A stretch of DNA of 64,000 bases from Tubiluchus corallicola (lineage: Eukaryota; Priapulida; Priapulimorpha; Priapulimorphida; Tubiluchidae): NCBI GenBank assembly GCA_030141605.1, contig JAQGDQ010000065.1, positions 558,001 to 622,000 of the forward strand. Direction: 5' to 3'. Positions 48,030 through 61,585 of this stretch are shown here, one piece after another. A program made the translations under genes and the position numbers. Each line of letters begins with the position of its first letter. The first letter of the stretch is position 1. Below the pieces are notes generated by a model. The model made no database searches and was not told the DNA's origin. It worked only from the letters and a program-made list of their open reading frames with translations.

Positions 48030-48150
48030 ATGGTTTACCAACGGATTTCGTACGAGGATAAACAACGCATCCTTATATGTTATGAAAGAGGTGATAACTA
48101 TTTACCCTTTGAACGGCAACTTGGTATTATGAATAGCAGGAAGCACGCAT
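48030..48150 (+). pseudogene. Helix-turn-helix fragment, Tc1/mariner-like transposase N-terminus
   Basis: The frame starts MVYQRISYEDKQRILICY, then ERGDNYLPFERQLGI. The pattern IS.EDK.RI...YE.G.DY....QLGI is that of the paired-like DNA-binding helices at the N-terminus of some Tc1/mariner-type transposases. No catalytic domain follows; the frame runs directly into a LINE reverse transcriptase at about 48155. The call is by pattern only, and a chance or unrelated HTH source is possible. Confidence 0.4.
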
Positions 48151-49145
48151 TGCTTGGAAAGGGGGAACATTCATACAAATGTAGTGTCAGTAATGGCGTA
48201 TGGCAAGGGGCCATTATATCCCCTCTTCTTTTTAATGTATATCATGACATTCTTCTATTAAGATTACAAAGAGCTAAAGTTGGTTGTTTTGTTGGTGCAT
48301 CATTTGTCGGTGCATTATCTTACGCTGATGACCTTACTTTGCTCGCACCAAGTGCAAGAGCACTACAGAAAACGTTGATCATTTGCGAGCAATATGGATT
48401 CGAGTTTATCATTAATTTTGTCAATATTTCCAATAACAAAGTTAAGAGTCAGGAGCATATGCCCCATTAATAATACCCCATTAAAATGGTTTGATAAAAT
48501 AACTCATCATGGCCTTATTTTATTAACTCAAAACTTGATGATGCTGATGACATTAACGCAAAAAGAATTGATTTCATTTGTAGGATGAATCAGATTATAT
48601 CGGATTACATCGGATTGATCCCGTCCAAGATCAAATGTTTAATGGCTGTCAACTGCGGAAATTAGATAATACATCCATATTAACATTTTTCAAGTTACAT
48701 AATATTGACGCAAGACGATTTTGGGCACTACCGAATTGCACCCACACAAGATTTCTACCACTATTTTATATTTCGAACACGCATTCTTTGTCAATACAAT
48801 TACAATGCCGATTTGTAACATTTTACGTTAAATGCATCGATTTATCTAACGATATTGTGAAAGCAATTCCACGCTTTGCAACATATTCAGTTTCCAGTAC
48901 TGCCGGTTATAACATTCAACTGATATGTAGGAGATATAATGTAAAAAAACCTACTTGAATATTCAATTTCATATTTGCAGTCTCTAATAAAAAAAAGAAC
49001 TGTATGCCATCGTTGTCTTAACGTGACGAAAATTACCTTCTCTCAATTGCTTCTGATATTATGCAGTATCGAGATAGTCTGGCAGACACGTGGGTTTAGT
49101 TATGAAGAATTTGAATTATTGTTTAACTGTGTCTTGACAGTTTAA
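48151..49145 (+). mobile_element. LINE reverse transcriptase, middle to C-terminus
   Basis: HSYKCSVSNGVWQGAIISP and LLFNVYHDILLLRL (48170-48265; RQG altered to WQG), GALSYADDLTLLAPSARAL (about 48307-48363, intact YADD), ICEQYGFEFIINF. After frameshifts come LKWFDKITHHG, NLDDADDINAKRIDFICRM, then FNGCQLRKLDNTSI, THTRFLPLFYISNTHS and GYNIQLICRRYNV (48640-48955). A final block DSLADTWGFSYEEFELLF, after another frameshift, ends at a stop near 49144. The order fits the thumb and C-terminal region of one LINE subtype that the copy at 5560-7060 also resembles. The 5' junction lies inside the reverse transcriptase and is fused in frame to the HTH fragment. Confidence 0.85.
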
Positions 49146-50014
49146 ACGCCTTTTACTACAGACAGCTTGTTTTTTTCGTACTAGTTCGTTTGTGTAATGT
49201 GATGTAATATGTCTTGTAATTATATACACAAAGGAGCCAGCTTCTAAGAATCAACAAGCAATCGACGATCACGCAAGCAACAATGAGTGACAATAGTTTC
49301 GGCTGTTAAAGCCACTATCAAAGTATAAATCAAGCTAAAAAGAAGAATAAATAATACATTAATGATGCAAAGGCACAAGCTGAAACTACAAAACAACAGA
49401 TTAGAATTTAACTTATGAAAATAAACTAGGTTGTAACGGAAGAAATTGCAAAGAAATGTACAAAATTTTTACCTAACACATGAGAACCAAAAAAGAACAC
49501 AACAGGTAAACAATTAATCCAAGTCTACATAATGAAGAACCACAGCAGTAAGCATTACCAGAACAAAACACAAAGTCTACATTTTGTCCATTTTTACATC
49601 AGGTGGGAACTACAATAACGGAAACCAGTTGCATGTCAATGTGAAAGTGACAAGAGACTAAATCCAGTAGGACCACTACAGACCCTGAGGTACATAGTCA
49701 AACAAATTTCAACACACAGAAATAGATAGAGTGCGACAAGGAACCACCAATGATAGCTGCGTATTAAGAACTGGGCGGTGCTTCATAATGTATAAGGCCT
49801 CTGATATCTTGGCACCTTGGACATTACTTGCCCTATGTAAAATATTAAATGCAGAGCTGAAGCTATCCCAATCACCTCCGCAACCGAGCTGGCCTTTGTT
49901 ACGCTCCCCATTTCTAGTACAAAAATCTAACCAATGTAAGACGCCTGTTACACTCCTCAGGTGTACTCATACATAACATTAGAATGCAATAATTTGTGAA
50001 TTCCTTTTGTCATT
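49146..50014. other. Unassigned interval before the satellite
   Basis: The first hundred bases are probably LINE 3' UTR. No other motif seen. Confidence 0.4.
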
Positions 50015-53000
50015 GGCAGACATCTAGTTAAGCAGAGGGTATCTACATCCAATCGCATTCATCAATTAAGATACACAGACAAACTGCAACAACTAGTGAG
50101 AACTCATCTAGAGCACACATATCGACAGAAGAAATCTACTGACAATCTCAAGTATCTAATCAGAAGACTTATACAAGCAATATTAATTATCTGAAAAGAG
50201 ACATATACAGACAGCCTGAAGCACCTTGTCAGAAGACGTGTGATCAAACACAAGTATCTACTAGAACGACCTATTGTCAAACTCAGGTACTTGATCACAA
50301 GAAAACTACAACCAACTTCACCACCTGATGAAGAGACATCTACTGGCATCGACAGCCATCTGGTAAGAGAACGTCTGCAAGCAATCTGAAACATCTATTA
50401 ACAATCTAGTCATAGGAGGCCCACATCCAATCTTATTCGTATTATAAGGTCTACAGACAACTTGAAACGTCTAATCAGAACTCAACTAGAACCATCTCAA
50501 ACATCTGGACAGATGGAATCGACTGCCAATCTCAAATATCTGATCACAAGACTTGCGCAAGCAGGGCAATGTTAAGCACCTGAATACAGGCATACACAGA
50601 CAGCCTCAATTAGCTTGTCAGCACGCACGCACGGCCAAACGCAAGCACCTTGTAGGAAAAGTGCTATTGTCAATCTCAGGTATTTGATCAAAGGAAATCT
50701 GCAGGGAAGCAATTATATGGTAAGGTTACATGGATTCAGGCAAGTTTGGTAAAAAGACACCTACAAGCAATCTACTAATACCTCAGGTCTGAAGACAACT
50801 TCATCCATTCCAAAACATCTAGTTAAAACCTAAAGACAAAATTAAACGTCTCATCTGATCTCAACTAGTCAAACTGAAAAATCTGGACAGATGCAGTCTA
50901 CTGCTAGGTTCAGGCATCTGGTCAAAATACTTCTTCCGGAAATTTTAAGCATCTCAATAGAGACATTGCGCAGATAACCTAAATTAGCTGATCAGTAGGC
51001 ACGCACGGCTAAACGCAAGCACCTGGCAGGAAAAGTTCAATTCCCAAACTCATGTACTTCTGGTCAGAAAGAAACTACAACCGTCTTCACCACCTGATGA
51101 GAAGACATCTACTGGCAAATCTACAAGCATCTAGCAAGAGAATGCCTTCGCACTATCTCAGCCATCTACAGAAGACGCCTACAAGCAATCTGAAACACTC
51201 TGCTTGACAATCTAGTCAGAGGGCATCCAGATCCAATCACATTCAACTCTTAGGATCTACAGACAACCTAAGACGTCTAATCAAAGCTCGTCTAAAACAA
51301 TCTCAAACATCTGCACAGGTGAAGTCGACAGCCAATCTCAAATATCTAATCACAAGACTTGCGCAAGCAGGGCAATGTTAAGCACCCTGAATAGAGGTAT
51401 ACACAGTCAGCCTCAATTAAATTGTCAGCACGCACGCACGGCCAAACGCAAGCAGCTTGTAGGAAAAGTGCTATTGTCAATGTCAGGTATTTGATCAAAG
51501 AAAATCTGCAGGGAAGCAATTATATAGTAAAGTTACATGGATTCAGGCAAGTTTGGTAAAAAGACACCTACAAGCAATCTACTAATACCTCAGGTCTGAA
51601 GACAACTTCATCCATTCCAAAACATCTAGTTAAAACCTAAAGACAAACTTAAACGTCTCATCTGAACTCAACTAGTCAAACTGAAAAATCTGGACAGATG
51701 CAGTCTACTGCTAGGTTCAGGCATCTGGTCAAAAGACTTCTTCCGGAAATTTTAAGTATCTCAATAGAGACATTGCGCAGATAACCTAAGTTAGCTGATC
51801 AGTAGGCACGCACGGCTAAACGCAAGCACCTAGCAGGAAAAGTTCAATTCCCAATCTCATGTACTTCTGGTCAGAGAGAAACTACAACCGTTTTCACCAC
51901 CTGATGAGAAGACATCTACTGGCAAATCTACAAGCATCTAGCAAGAGAACGCCTTCGGACTATCTCAGCCATCTACAGAAGACGCCTACAAGCAATCTGA
52001 AACACTCTGCTTAACAATCTAGTCAGAGGGCATCCAGATCCAATCACATTCAACTCTTAGGATCTACAGACAACCTAAGACGTCTAATCAGAGCTCGCCC
52101 AGAACAATCTCAAACATCTGCACAGGTAAAGTCGACAGAGAAATCTCGAATATCTAATCACAAGACTTGCGCAAGCAGGGCAATGTTAAGCACCCTGAAT
52201 AGAAGCATACACAGTCAGCCTCAATTAGCTTGTCAGCACGCACGCACGGCCAAACGCAAGCGCCTTGTAGGAAAAGTGCTATTGTCAATCTCAGGTATTT
52301 GATCAAAGAAAATCTGCAGGGAAGCAATTATATAGTAAGGTTACATGGATTCAGGCAAGTTTGGTAAAAGACACCTACAAGCAATCTACTAATACCTCAG
52401 GTCTGAAGACACCTTCATCCATTCCAAAACATCTAGTTAAAACCTAAAGACAAAATTAAACGTCTCATCTGATCTCAACTAGTCAAACTGAAAAATCTGG
52501 ACAGATGCAGTCTACTGCTAGGTTCAGTCATCTGGTCAAAAGACTTCTACCGGCAATTTTAAGCATCTCAATAGAGACATTGCGTAGATAACCTAAATTA
52601 GCTTATCAGAAGGGTCGCACGGCTAAATGCAAGCACGTGGCAGGAAAAGTTTTCAATTTCATATGCCTGATCAAAAGAAATCTGCGGGGAAGCAATTATA
52701 TAGTAAGGTTACATGGATTCGGGCAAGCTTGGTAAAACGGCACCTACACGCAATCTAGAACATTTACTGATACTACAGGTCCGAAGACACCTTCATCCAT
52801 TCCAAAACATCTAGTTAAAACCTAAAGACAAAATTAAACGTCTCATCTGAACTCAACTAGTCAAACTGAAAAATCTGGACAGATGCAGTCTACTGCTAGG
52901 TTCACTCATCTAGTCAAAAGACTTCTACCGGCAATTTTAAGCATCTCAATAGAGACATTGCGCAGATAACCTTGTAGGAAAAGTTCTATTGTCAATCTTA

Positions 53001-56000
53001 GGTACCTACTCAAAAGAAATCTGCAGGGAAGCAATTATATAGTAAGGTGACATTGATTCACCCAAGCTTGGTAAAACGGCACCTACACGTAATCTAAAAC
53101 ATTCACTGATACCACAGGTCTGAAGACACCTTCATCCATTCCAAAACATCTAGTTAAAACGTAAAGACAAACTTAAACGTCTCATCTGAACTCAACTAGT
53201 CAAACTGAAAAATCTGGACAGATGCAGTCTACTGCTAGGTTCAGGCATCTGGTCAAAAGACTTCTACCGGCAATTTTAAGCATCTCAATAGAGACATTGC
53301 GCAGATAACCTAAATTAGCTAATCAGTAGGCACGCACGGCTAAACGCAAGCACCTGACAGGAAAAGTTCAATTCCCAATCTCATGTACTTCTGGTCAGAG
53401 AGAAACTACAACCGTTTTCACCACCCGATGAGAAGACATCTACTGGCAAATCTACAAGCATCTAGCAAGAGAACGCCTTCGGACTATCTCAGCCATCTAC
53501 AGAAGACGCCTACAAGCAATCTGAAACACTCTGCTTAACAATCTAGTCAGAGGGCATCCAGATCCAATCACATTCAACTCTTAGGATCTACAGACAACCT
53601 AAGACGTCTAATCAGAGCTCGACCAGAACAATCTCAAACATCTGCACAGGTAAAGTCGACAGAGAAATCTCAAATATCTAATCACAAGACTTGCGCAAGC
53701 AGGGCAATGTTAAGCTGAATAGAGGCATACACAGTCAGCCTCAATTAGCTTGTCAGAACGCACGCACGGCCAAACGCAAGCACCTTGTAGGAAAAGTGCT
53801 ATTGTCAATCTCAGGTACCTGATCAAAAGAAATCTGCAGGGAAATAATTATATAGTAAGGTGACATTGATTCACCCAAGCTTGGTAAAACGGCACCTACA
53901 CGTAATCTAAAACATTCACTGATACCACAGGTCTGAAGACACCTTCATCAATTCCAAAACATCTAGTTAAAACGTAAAGACAAACTTAAACGTCTCATCT
54001 GAACTCAACTAGTCAAACTGAAAAATCTGGACAGATGCAGTCTACTGTTAGGTTCAGGCATCTGGTCAAAAGACTTCTACCGGCAATTTTAAGCATCTCA
54101 ATAAAGACATTGCGCAGATAACCTAATTTAGCTTATCAGAAGGCACGCACGGCTAAACGCAAACACCTAGCAGGAAAAGTTCAATTTTCAATTTCATATG
54201 CCTGATCAAAAGAAATCTGCGGGGAAGCAATTATATAGTAAGGTTACATGGATTCGGGCAAGCTTGGTAAAAAGTCACCTACACGCAATCTAGAACATTT
54301 ACTGATACTACAGGTCCGAAGACACCTTCATCCATTCCAAAACATCTAGTTAAAACCTAAAGACAAAATTAAACGTCTCATCTGAACTCAACTAGTCAAA
54401 CTGAAAAATCTGGGCAGATGCAGTCTACTGCTAGGTTCACGCATCTAGTCAAAAGACTTCTACCGGCAATTTTAAGCATCTCAATAGAGACATTGCGCAG
54501 ATAACCTTGTAGGAAAAGTTCTATTGTCAATCTTAGGTACCTACTCAAAAGAAATCTACAGGGAACTCATTATATAGTAAGGTGACATTGATTCACCCAA
54601 GCTTGGTAAAACGGCACCTACACGTAATCTAAAACATTCACTGATACCACAGGTCTGAAGACACCTTCATCCATTCCAAAACATCTAGTTAAAACGTAAA
54701 GACAAACTTAAACGTCTCATCTGAACTCAACTAGTCAAACTGAAAAATCTGGACAGATGCAGTCTACTGCTAGGTTCAGGCATCTGGTCAAAAGACTTCT
54801 ACCGGCAATTTTAATCATCTCAATAGAGACATTGCGCAGATAACCTAAATTAGCTAATCAGTAGGCACGCACGGCTAAACGCAAGCACCTGACAGGAAAA
54901 GTTCAATTCCCAATCTCATGTACTTCTGGTCAGAAAGAAACTACAATCGTTTTCACCACCTGATGAGAAGACATCTACTGGCAAATCTACAAGTATCTAG
55001 CAAGAGAACGCCTTCGGACTATCTCAGCCATCTACAGAAGACGCCTACAAGCAATCTGAAACACTCTGCTTAACAATCTAGTCAGAGGGCATCCAGATCC
55101 AATCACATTCAACTCTTAGGATCTACAGACAACCTAAGACGTCTAATCAGAGCTCGCCCAGAACAATCACAAACATCTGCACAGGTAAAGTCGACAGAGA
55201 AATCTCAAATATCTAATCACAAGACTTGCGCAAGCAGGGCAATGTTAAGCACCCTGAATAGAGGCATACACAGTCAGCCTCAATTAGCTTGTCAGCACGC
55301 ACGCACGGCCAAACGCAAGCGCCTTGTAGGAAAAGTGCTATTGTCAATCTCAGGTATTTGATCAAAGAAAATCTGCAGGGAAGCAATTATATAGTAAGGT
55401 TACATGGATTCAGGCAAGTTTGGTAAAAGACACCTACAAGCAATCTACTAATACCTCAGTTCTGAAGACACCTTCATCCATTCCAAAACATCTAGTTAAA
55501 ACCTAAAGACAAAATTAAACGTCTCATCTGATCTCAACTAGTCAAACTGAAAAATCTGGACAGATGCAGTCTACTGCTAGGTTCAGGCATCTGGTCAAAA
55601 GACTTCTACCGGCAATTTTAAGCATCTCAATAGAGACATTGCACAGATAACCTATATTAGTTTATCAGAAGATACGCACGGCCAAACGCAAGCATACGGT
55701 AGGAAAAGTTCTAATGTCAATCTCATGTACCTCTACTCAGAAAGAAACTACAACCAACTTCACCACCTGATGAGAAGACATCTACTGATTTATCTACAGC
55801 TATCTAGCAAGAGAACGCCTACGGACAATCTTAGGCATCTACAACAGAAGATGTCTACAAGCATTCTGAAACATCTGCTTAACAATCTGTCAGAGGGCAT
55901 CCACATCCAATTACATTCATCTGTTAGGATCTACAGACAACTTAAGACGTCTAATCAGAGGTCGTTTTAGAACAATCTCAAACATCTGCACAGGTGAAAT

Positions 56001-57862
56001 CGATAGCCAATCAAAAGGCTTCCACAAGCAGGGTAATGTTAAGCACCTGAATAGAGGCATACACAGACTGCCTCAATTAGCTTGTCAGAACGCATGCATG
56101 GTCAACCGCAAGCATCTGGTCGGAAAAGTTCTATTGTCAATGTTAGGTACCTGATCAAAAGAAATCTGCTGGGAACTCAATATATAGTAAGGTGACAAAG
56201 ATTCGGGCAAGCTTGGTAAAACGGCACCTACATGCAAACTAAAACATTTACTGTTACTACAGGTCCGAAGACACGTTCATCCATTCCAAATCATCTAGTA
56301 AAACCTAAAGACAAACTTAAACGTCTAGGCAGAACTCAACTAGTCAAACTGAAGAATCTGGATAGATGCAGTCTACTGCTAGCTTGTCAGAAGACACGCA
56401 CGGCCAAACGCAAACATCTGGTAGGAAAAGTTCAAATTGCCAATCTCATGTACCTCTGGTCAGAATAAAGTAATTATATAGTAAGGTTACATGGATTCAT
56501 TCAGGTTTGGTAAAAAGTCACCTACATGCAATCTAAAATATTCAGTGATACCACTGGTCCGAAGACACCTTCATCCATTCCAACTCCTCTAGTAAAACCT
56601 AAAGACAAACTTAAACGTCTAGACAGAACTCAACTAGAACAACCTCAAACATCTGGCCAGATGAAATCGACTGCCAATCTCAAATATCTGATCAAAAGAC
56701 TTCTACAAGCAATTTTAAACATCTCAATAGAGACATTGCTCAGATAACCTAAACTATCTTGTCAGAAGGCACGCACGGCCAAACTCAAGCATCTGGTAGG
56801 AAAAGTTCAATTGCCAATCTCATGTACCTCTGGTTAGAAAGAAACTACAACCAACTTCACCACCTGAGGAGAAGACATCTACTGGCACATCCACAACCAT
56901 CTAGCAAGAGAACGCCTACGGACATTGTCAGCCATCTACAGAAGATGTCTACAAGCAATCTGAAACATCTGTTTAACAATCTAGTCAGAGAGCATCCAGA
57001 TCCAATCACATTCATCTCTTATGATCTACAGACAACCTAAGACGTCTAATCAGAGCTCGTCTGTAACAATGTCAAACATTTGCACAGGTGAAGTCGACAG
57101 CCAATCTCAACCATCTAATCAGAAGACTTCCACAAGCAGGGCAATGTTAAGCACCTGAATGGACGCATACACAGACAGCCTCAATTAGCTTGTCAGAAGG
57201 CACGCACGGCCAAACGCAAGCATCTTGTAGGAAAAGTTCTATTGTCAATCTTAGGTACCTGATCAAAAGAAATCTGCAGGGAACTCATTATATAGTAAGG
57301 TGACATTGATTCAGTCAAGCTTGGTAAAACGGCACCTACACGTAATCTAAAACATTCACTGATACCGCAGGTCCGAAGACACCTTCATCCATTCCAAAAC
57401 ATCTAGTTAAAACCTAAAGACAAACTTAAACGTCTCATCTGAACTAGTCAAACTGAAGAATCTGGACAGATGCAGTCTACTGCTAGGTTCAGGCGTCTGG
57501 TCAAAAGACTTCTATTGGGAATTTTAAGCATCTCAATAGAGACATTGCACAGATAACTTAAATTAGCTTATCAGAAGACACACACGGCCAAACGCAAGCA
57601 ATCTGGGAGGAAAAGTTCAATTGTCAATCTCATGTACCTCTGATCAGAAAGAAACTACAACCAACTTCACCACCTGATGAGAAGACATCTACTGACACAT
57701 CTACAACCATCTGGCAAGAGAACACATACGGACAACCTCAACCATCTACAGAAGACGTCTACAAACAATTTGAAACATCTGCTTAACAATTTAGTCAAAG
57801 GTGATCCACATTCAATCCCATTCATCTGATAAGATCTAGAGACTTAAGACTACAGATCTACA
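50015..57862 (+). repeat. 7.85-kb satellite array with nested higher-order repeats
   Basis: Built from degenerate units of about 31-38 bp with the theme CATCTGGTCAGAAGACNTCT then ACAAGCAATCTCAAA. Using the landmark TCAACTA(GTCAAACTGAA), copies start near 50482, 50861, 51668, 52475, 52853, 53192, 54005, 54388, 54727, 55534, 56336, 56630 and 57441. Two successive intervals are exactly 807 bp; 52475-54004 and 54005-55533 are a pair of about 1530-bp higher-order units, each split about 380 + 339 + 810. The middle of the array is most homogeneous and both ends are more diverged. Open frames inside it (55725-57040) are artefacts of the repeat. Confidence 0.93.
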
Positions 57863-60103
57863 ACCTAAAACGTTTGAAATTAAATGTCCGACAATTTTAG
57901 TTTTTGAAGCGTTCACTTGCTTTTTCTATGCATAATCTGACTAGTATAAGCGTTTTTAAAGTGTTTATGTACCTGCGTAATTTCTAACGTCTGTCTTGTA
58001 AAACTTTCGTAAGTAATTTTGAATTTTAAAATGCGTTACCGGCATATAAACGTGCTATACTCTCACGACGTACACGTATATGCATATTGCCTTGGGATAA
58101 CAGTAAAAATGATTACTTCAAACAGACTTCCTTTATTTCTTTTTGGTGTTCTGTAACAGGTAATCACGCCAACTCAAGCTGATGTTCAAAGTTTACATGT
58201 TTGAGATTGCGCTGCCTTCTGGGCAATGATATTATGTCTGTATAACAACCTGTCTCTGCTAGATCGCTTACAGCTACTACGAGCGATGTAGCTTCTTATG
58301 TAATTCTAACTGAAATGATTACAGTTGTAATTATTATACTCGCCTAGCTTGTTCATAAAATCATGAATAGCTGTAATAACATCAGCCAAAGGCGAACACC
58401 CACGCTTACGTCACGCTTGAACAGTTAGTGAATTAACAATCTAACTGATGTTTGTTATTTGCTGTCTTATGTCTAACCAGTTTGTCTCTTATGATTAGAG
58501 CGGTTTAAGATTTAGGATTTTAACAGGTTTGAGCAGTTATACTTTTACCAGTAAGATAGCGCGTAGGCAAATTTGTTTTCGGCCATACTAAATATGGAAA
58601 ATACATTAATTTACGTACATAGGAGTAATTCTTGATCATTACCAGCTAGATGTCAAAAATCAGGTTAAGCCGAAATCTCAAAACAGTATTTAAACTCAAA
58701 TGACATCAACACCACATACAAACAACAAAAAGAGACAAACAACTGCAATTAATACAAACTACAACGGCACACACACACACATACAAAATTGCCACCAAAG
58801 GAAAAGAGTCATCGGGTGACTTCCTGGGAAAGATTCAGATTTCGGTCCCTTCTCACTATTTTCAAACTCTCCCGGCAGAGACCTAGTCACATTGACTGCC
58901 GAACCTTAGATGTATTTAATTTCCATTGTGTTGCCAATAATTAGCTGAATTCACGTGCATGTGTGCTTAGCATCGTCTGTGTATATGCAGAATTCTTTCG
59001 GTATGTTTAATTGCGTTTAAATACTAAGTATGTATGCATCCATCTTCTTATTAATAGTTAGCACAGTAATACACACTGGGATGGCTGACTCGATAACTTA
59101 CGTTCATTCACCATCCCTTCACCTGTATATAGTAACGAAAATTAATATTATTATGTTATATTTTGTTTCAATTTTTGTGACATTGTTCTAATATTTTTAC
59201 TAACAGGTGATAAAATAAACGATTTCTAATTCCAATTTCTAATTGTAATTGGCCAGGTTGTTAAATCCGCTTCAAAAAATAATAGAAACTGAACAGCAAT
59301 TTATTTCAAAGAAGCATTTGTACGAAACAAGGTTCGCAAACAGGCGCAAGTTATCATTTGTAATGAATGCCATCCTGGTAATAATTTTTTTGAAATGCTC
59401 CCTTCTAGCCATAGATACCGTTGTCTACGCGCTAAAATTACAATGACGTTTAAATCCTTCTTTGTTGTTGTAGTTCGCATTATCAACAGTAAATTTCAGT
59501 AAACTTGCAATATTCTCTATATCACTGTATACAGCTTATTTGCACTTATGTAACGACTGATTGAATTTATTTGCGTTAAGTTTCTCTGGAAAATTCCTCC
59601 GCACAATTTTCATTATACTAAATGATAATAAAGTGACAATAACTTGCTTTTATTTACTTAATCCGTTATATTACATTACTTTAAAATAACATTACTGTAA
59701 TGTGAAACTTAGAACTAAAACGTAGGTCTCTTATAATGGACCATTAAACCGTTATTATTTAATATGTACTAATTGCTCTTGTTTCATCGTCATTGTAATT
59801 ATCATCATTATAAAAATGTAAAATTCATCACTAATTACGCCAGTATTTTAATTACTTATTCTTGTTTTCGATATAAAAGTAAAAGTACGTTCATTTAGAA
59901 AATTGCTACAAATTAAACTCAATTCAGTATTTGTTTGCTTTCCAGTCGTCCAAGTTTGTTCTCCCGCCTATTTTTACAAAAATTCAATTTTTTTACATAA
60001 AGCTAAAAAGTTAAAAACATGCAATTGAATCGTTAAAATCAGACAAATATTTTCGAAGAATAAAATCAACCATTCATTGTAATAAAATTAAGCGTTTTCG
60101 ACA
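57863..60103. other. Unassigned; may hold the 5' LTR of the BEL/Pao element
   Basis: No coding motif. A CA microsatellite lies at 58762-58782. If the primer site at 60104 is real, the 5' LTR should end at 60103 (…GACA). Its start is not identifiable without a second copy. Confidence 0.35.
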
Positions 60104-60121
60104 TGGTGTCAAAACCCTGCT
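60104..60121 (+). other. Candidate primer-binding site of an LTR retrotransposon
   Basis: TGGTGTCAAAACCCTGC directly follows an ACA. A TGG(T/C)… box right after a terminal CA is the usual 3' edge of a 5' LTR plus tRNA primer site. It lies about 400 bp before the gag start, a reasonable leader length. Confidence 0.35.
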
Positions 60122-60509
60122 TCGACTTTATTAGTCTTTTGGATTATAATGTTTTTACCAGTGTGTTTTGGTGTTCTAACATTTTGTTTTCAGATTCCTA
60201 GTCTAGACATAGTATACTGTGTCCACCCTAACGGTAAGTGTTTATAAACAGCTGTTTATGTTTCCGAAACGGTTCTGACATTTGCAGAATAAACACTGTT
60301 TACAACACAAGTTTTCTATATGCTGATCTGTTTTACCTATGCTAAATATATAGATTGTTAGTGTGTTATTTCCAAGTACAGTATTTTGCAGCGGTTAAAA
60401 TTGTTGCTATTTACAAATTGTTTACATTGATATTTACAGTTTTTTTACATATTTACAGTTCTGTTTTTGCTGCTTGTGTTTTTACTACTCTTGCAAGTTT
60501 GAGCTCTTG

Positions 60510-61330
60510 TATGCCGCCTAAAGCTCGTCTTCTAGCTGAAGCTGTGATGCCCGGAAACGAGAAGAACCTACAACCTAGTGTACAACCTGCTGCGGTACGG
60601 TCGCTACTATTTCTGTTTTTGCTGGGAGCGCTGCTGCAGGAGCATCAGGTATTGAAGAGAGTAACTACAAACCTCCGCAGTTGCTAGTGTTAGAAATGAC
60701 TCTTGATTAACATATTACTTCTTTAAGTAATGTAATTCGGTTAGCCGAGGATTTGTTAACTGCTAAGTCTGAAGAAATTAGTGAAGATTCGCAAAAATTT
60801 TGCAAACAATTTAGAGTCACCAAGAAATTTCTACGGTCGAAGATTGATGCTATAGCTAGTATTGCTAATTAGTTGTCGTCTTTTGCCACTGATGTTACTC
60901 ATTTACGGCAAGCCAAGACGATCGTCAAATGCAACTTGGAGCTGGAAGATAAAGTCAATCAATTAATCAGGGGGTTGGACACTCAACTTGAAATGTACAT
61001 ACAACCTAATGTTTTTCCAGCGTTTAATGTTTCTACACCTGCGTCACCTGGTGATATACCACACTCTCCTGCTCCTTCTGTTAACTCGAGTCGTTCTCAC
61101 TATTTTGCTAGGTTACCGAAGCTGGAGATATGCTCGTATAAGGGCGACATCATGAAATGGACAGAATGTTGGCAAGTTTTTGAATCCGCGATCCACAGTA
61201 ATCTGGACCTTGATGCGATCCAAAAGTATGGTACTTGGTTGCCACAGCTTCACAAGCTATGGGAATATTTGAGTTATTAGCATATCGCATTTGATAAGAG
61301 CTTTTTCTCAGATTAACCATGTTACGTAAG
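60510..61330 (+). pseudogene. BEL/Pao gag relic, second lineage
   Basis: Gag forms the particle that packages element RNA. ATG at 60510 begins MPPKARLLAEAVMPGNE. A frameshift near 60610 leads to AEDLLTAKSEEISEDSQ and a helical stretch with stops at 60708 and 60868. Then comes CNLELEDKVNQLIRGLD, a Pro/Ser-rich linker (PASPGDIPHSPAPSVNSS) and the DUF1759-type core ARLPKLEICSYKGDIMKW followed by FESAIHSNLDLDAIQK (61110-61230). The frame is lost after 61230. The LP.LE..SYKGD...W..F...FESAIH core is diagnostic of BEL/Pao gag. Confidence 0.82.
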
Positions 61331-61585
61331 CTTTCTGGAGAGAGTTTATGTCAACTTTTAAACATCTCTAATGCTTGCAATTTTTTCAATTTTTGTGTGT
61401 TCGTTGCACCGAAAAATGCCAAACTAATGGACAATAGTTGAAGTTAGAAGCTATTTTGGACGCTTTCGTATCTTCTAATTTCAACTATTAGAAGAAACGG
61501 CTATGTATGCTTGTATCGGGCAAGGTTATATAACGCAGGCTGCTTAATGACAGGTAGAAAATCATGAGTCAAAACAACGATTGAC
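61331..61585. other. Eroded gag-protease boundary
   Basis: No zinc knuckle was identified here. The interval is short for the expected gag C-terminus, so part is deleted. Confidence 0.4.

Noticed and set aside
55725-57040. Four plus-strand frames of 73-93 codons within the satellite
   Set aside because: They are interrupted in neighbouring satellite copies and change frame between units; no evidence of coding.
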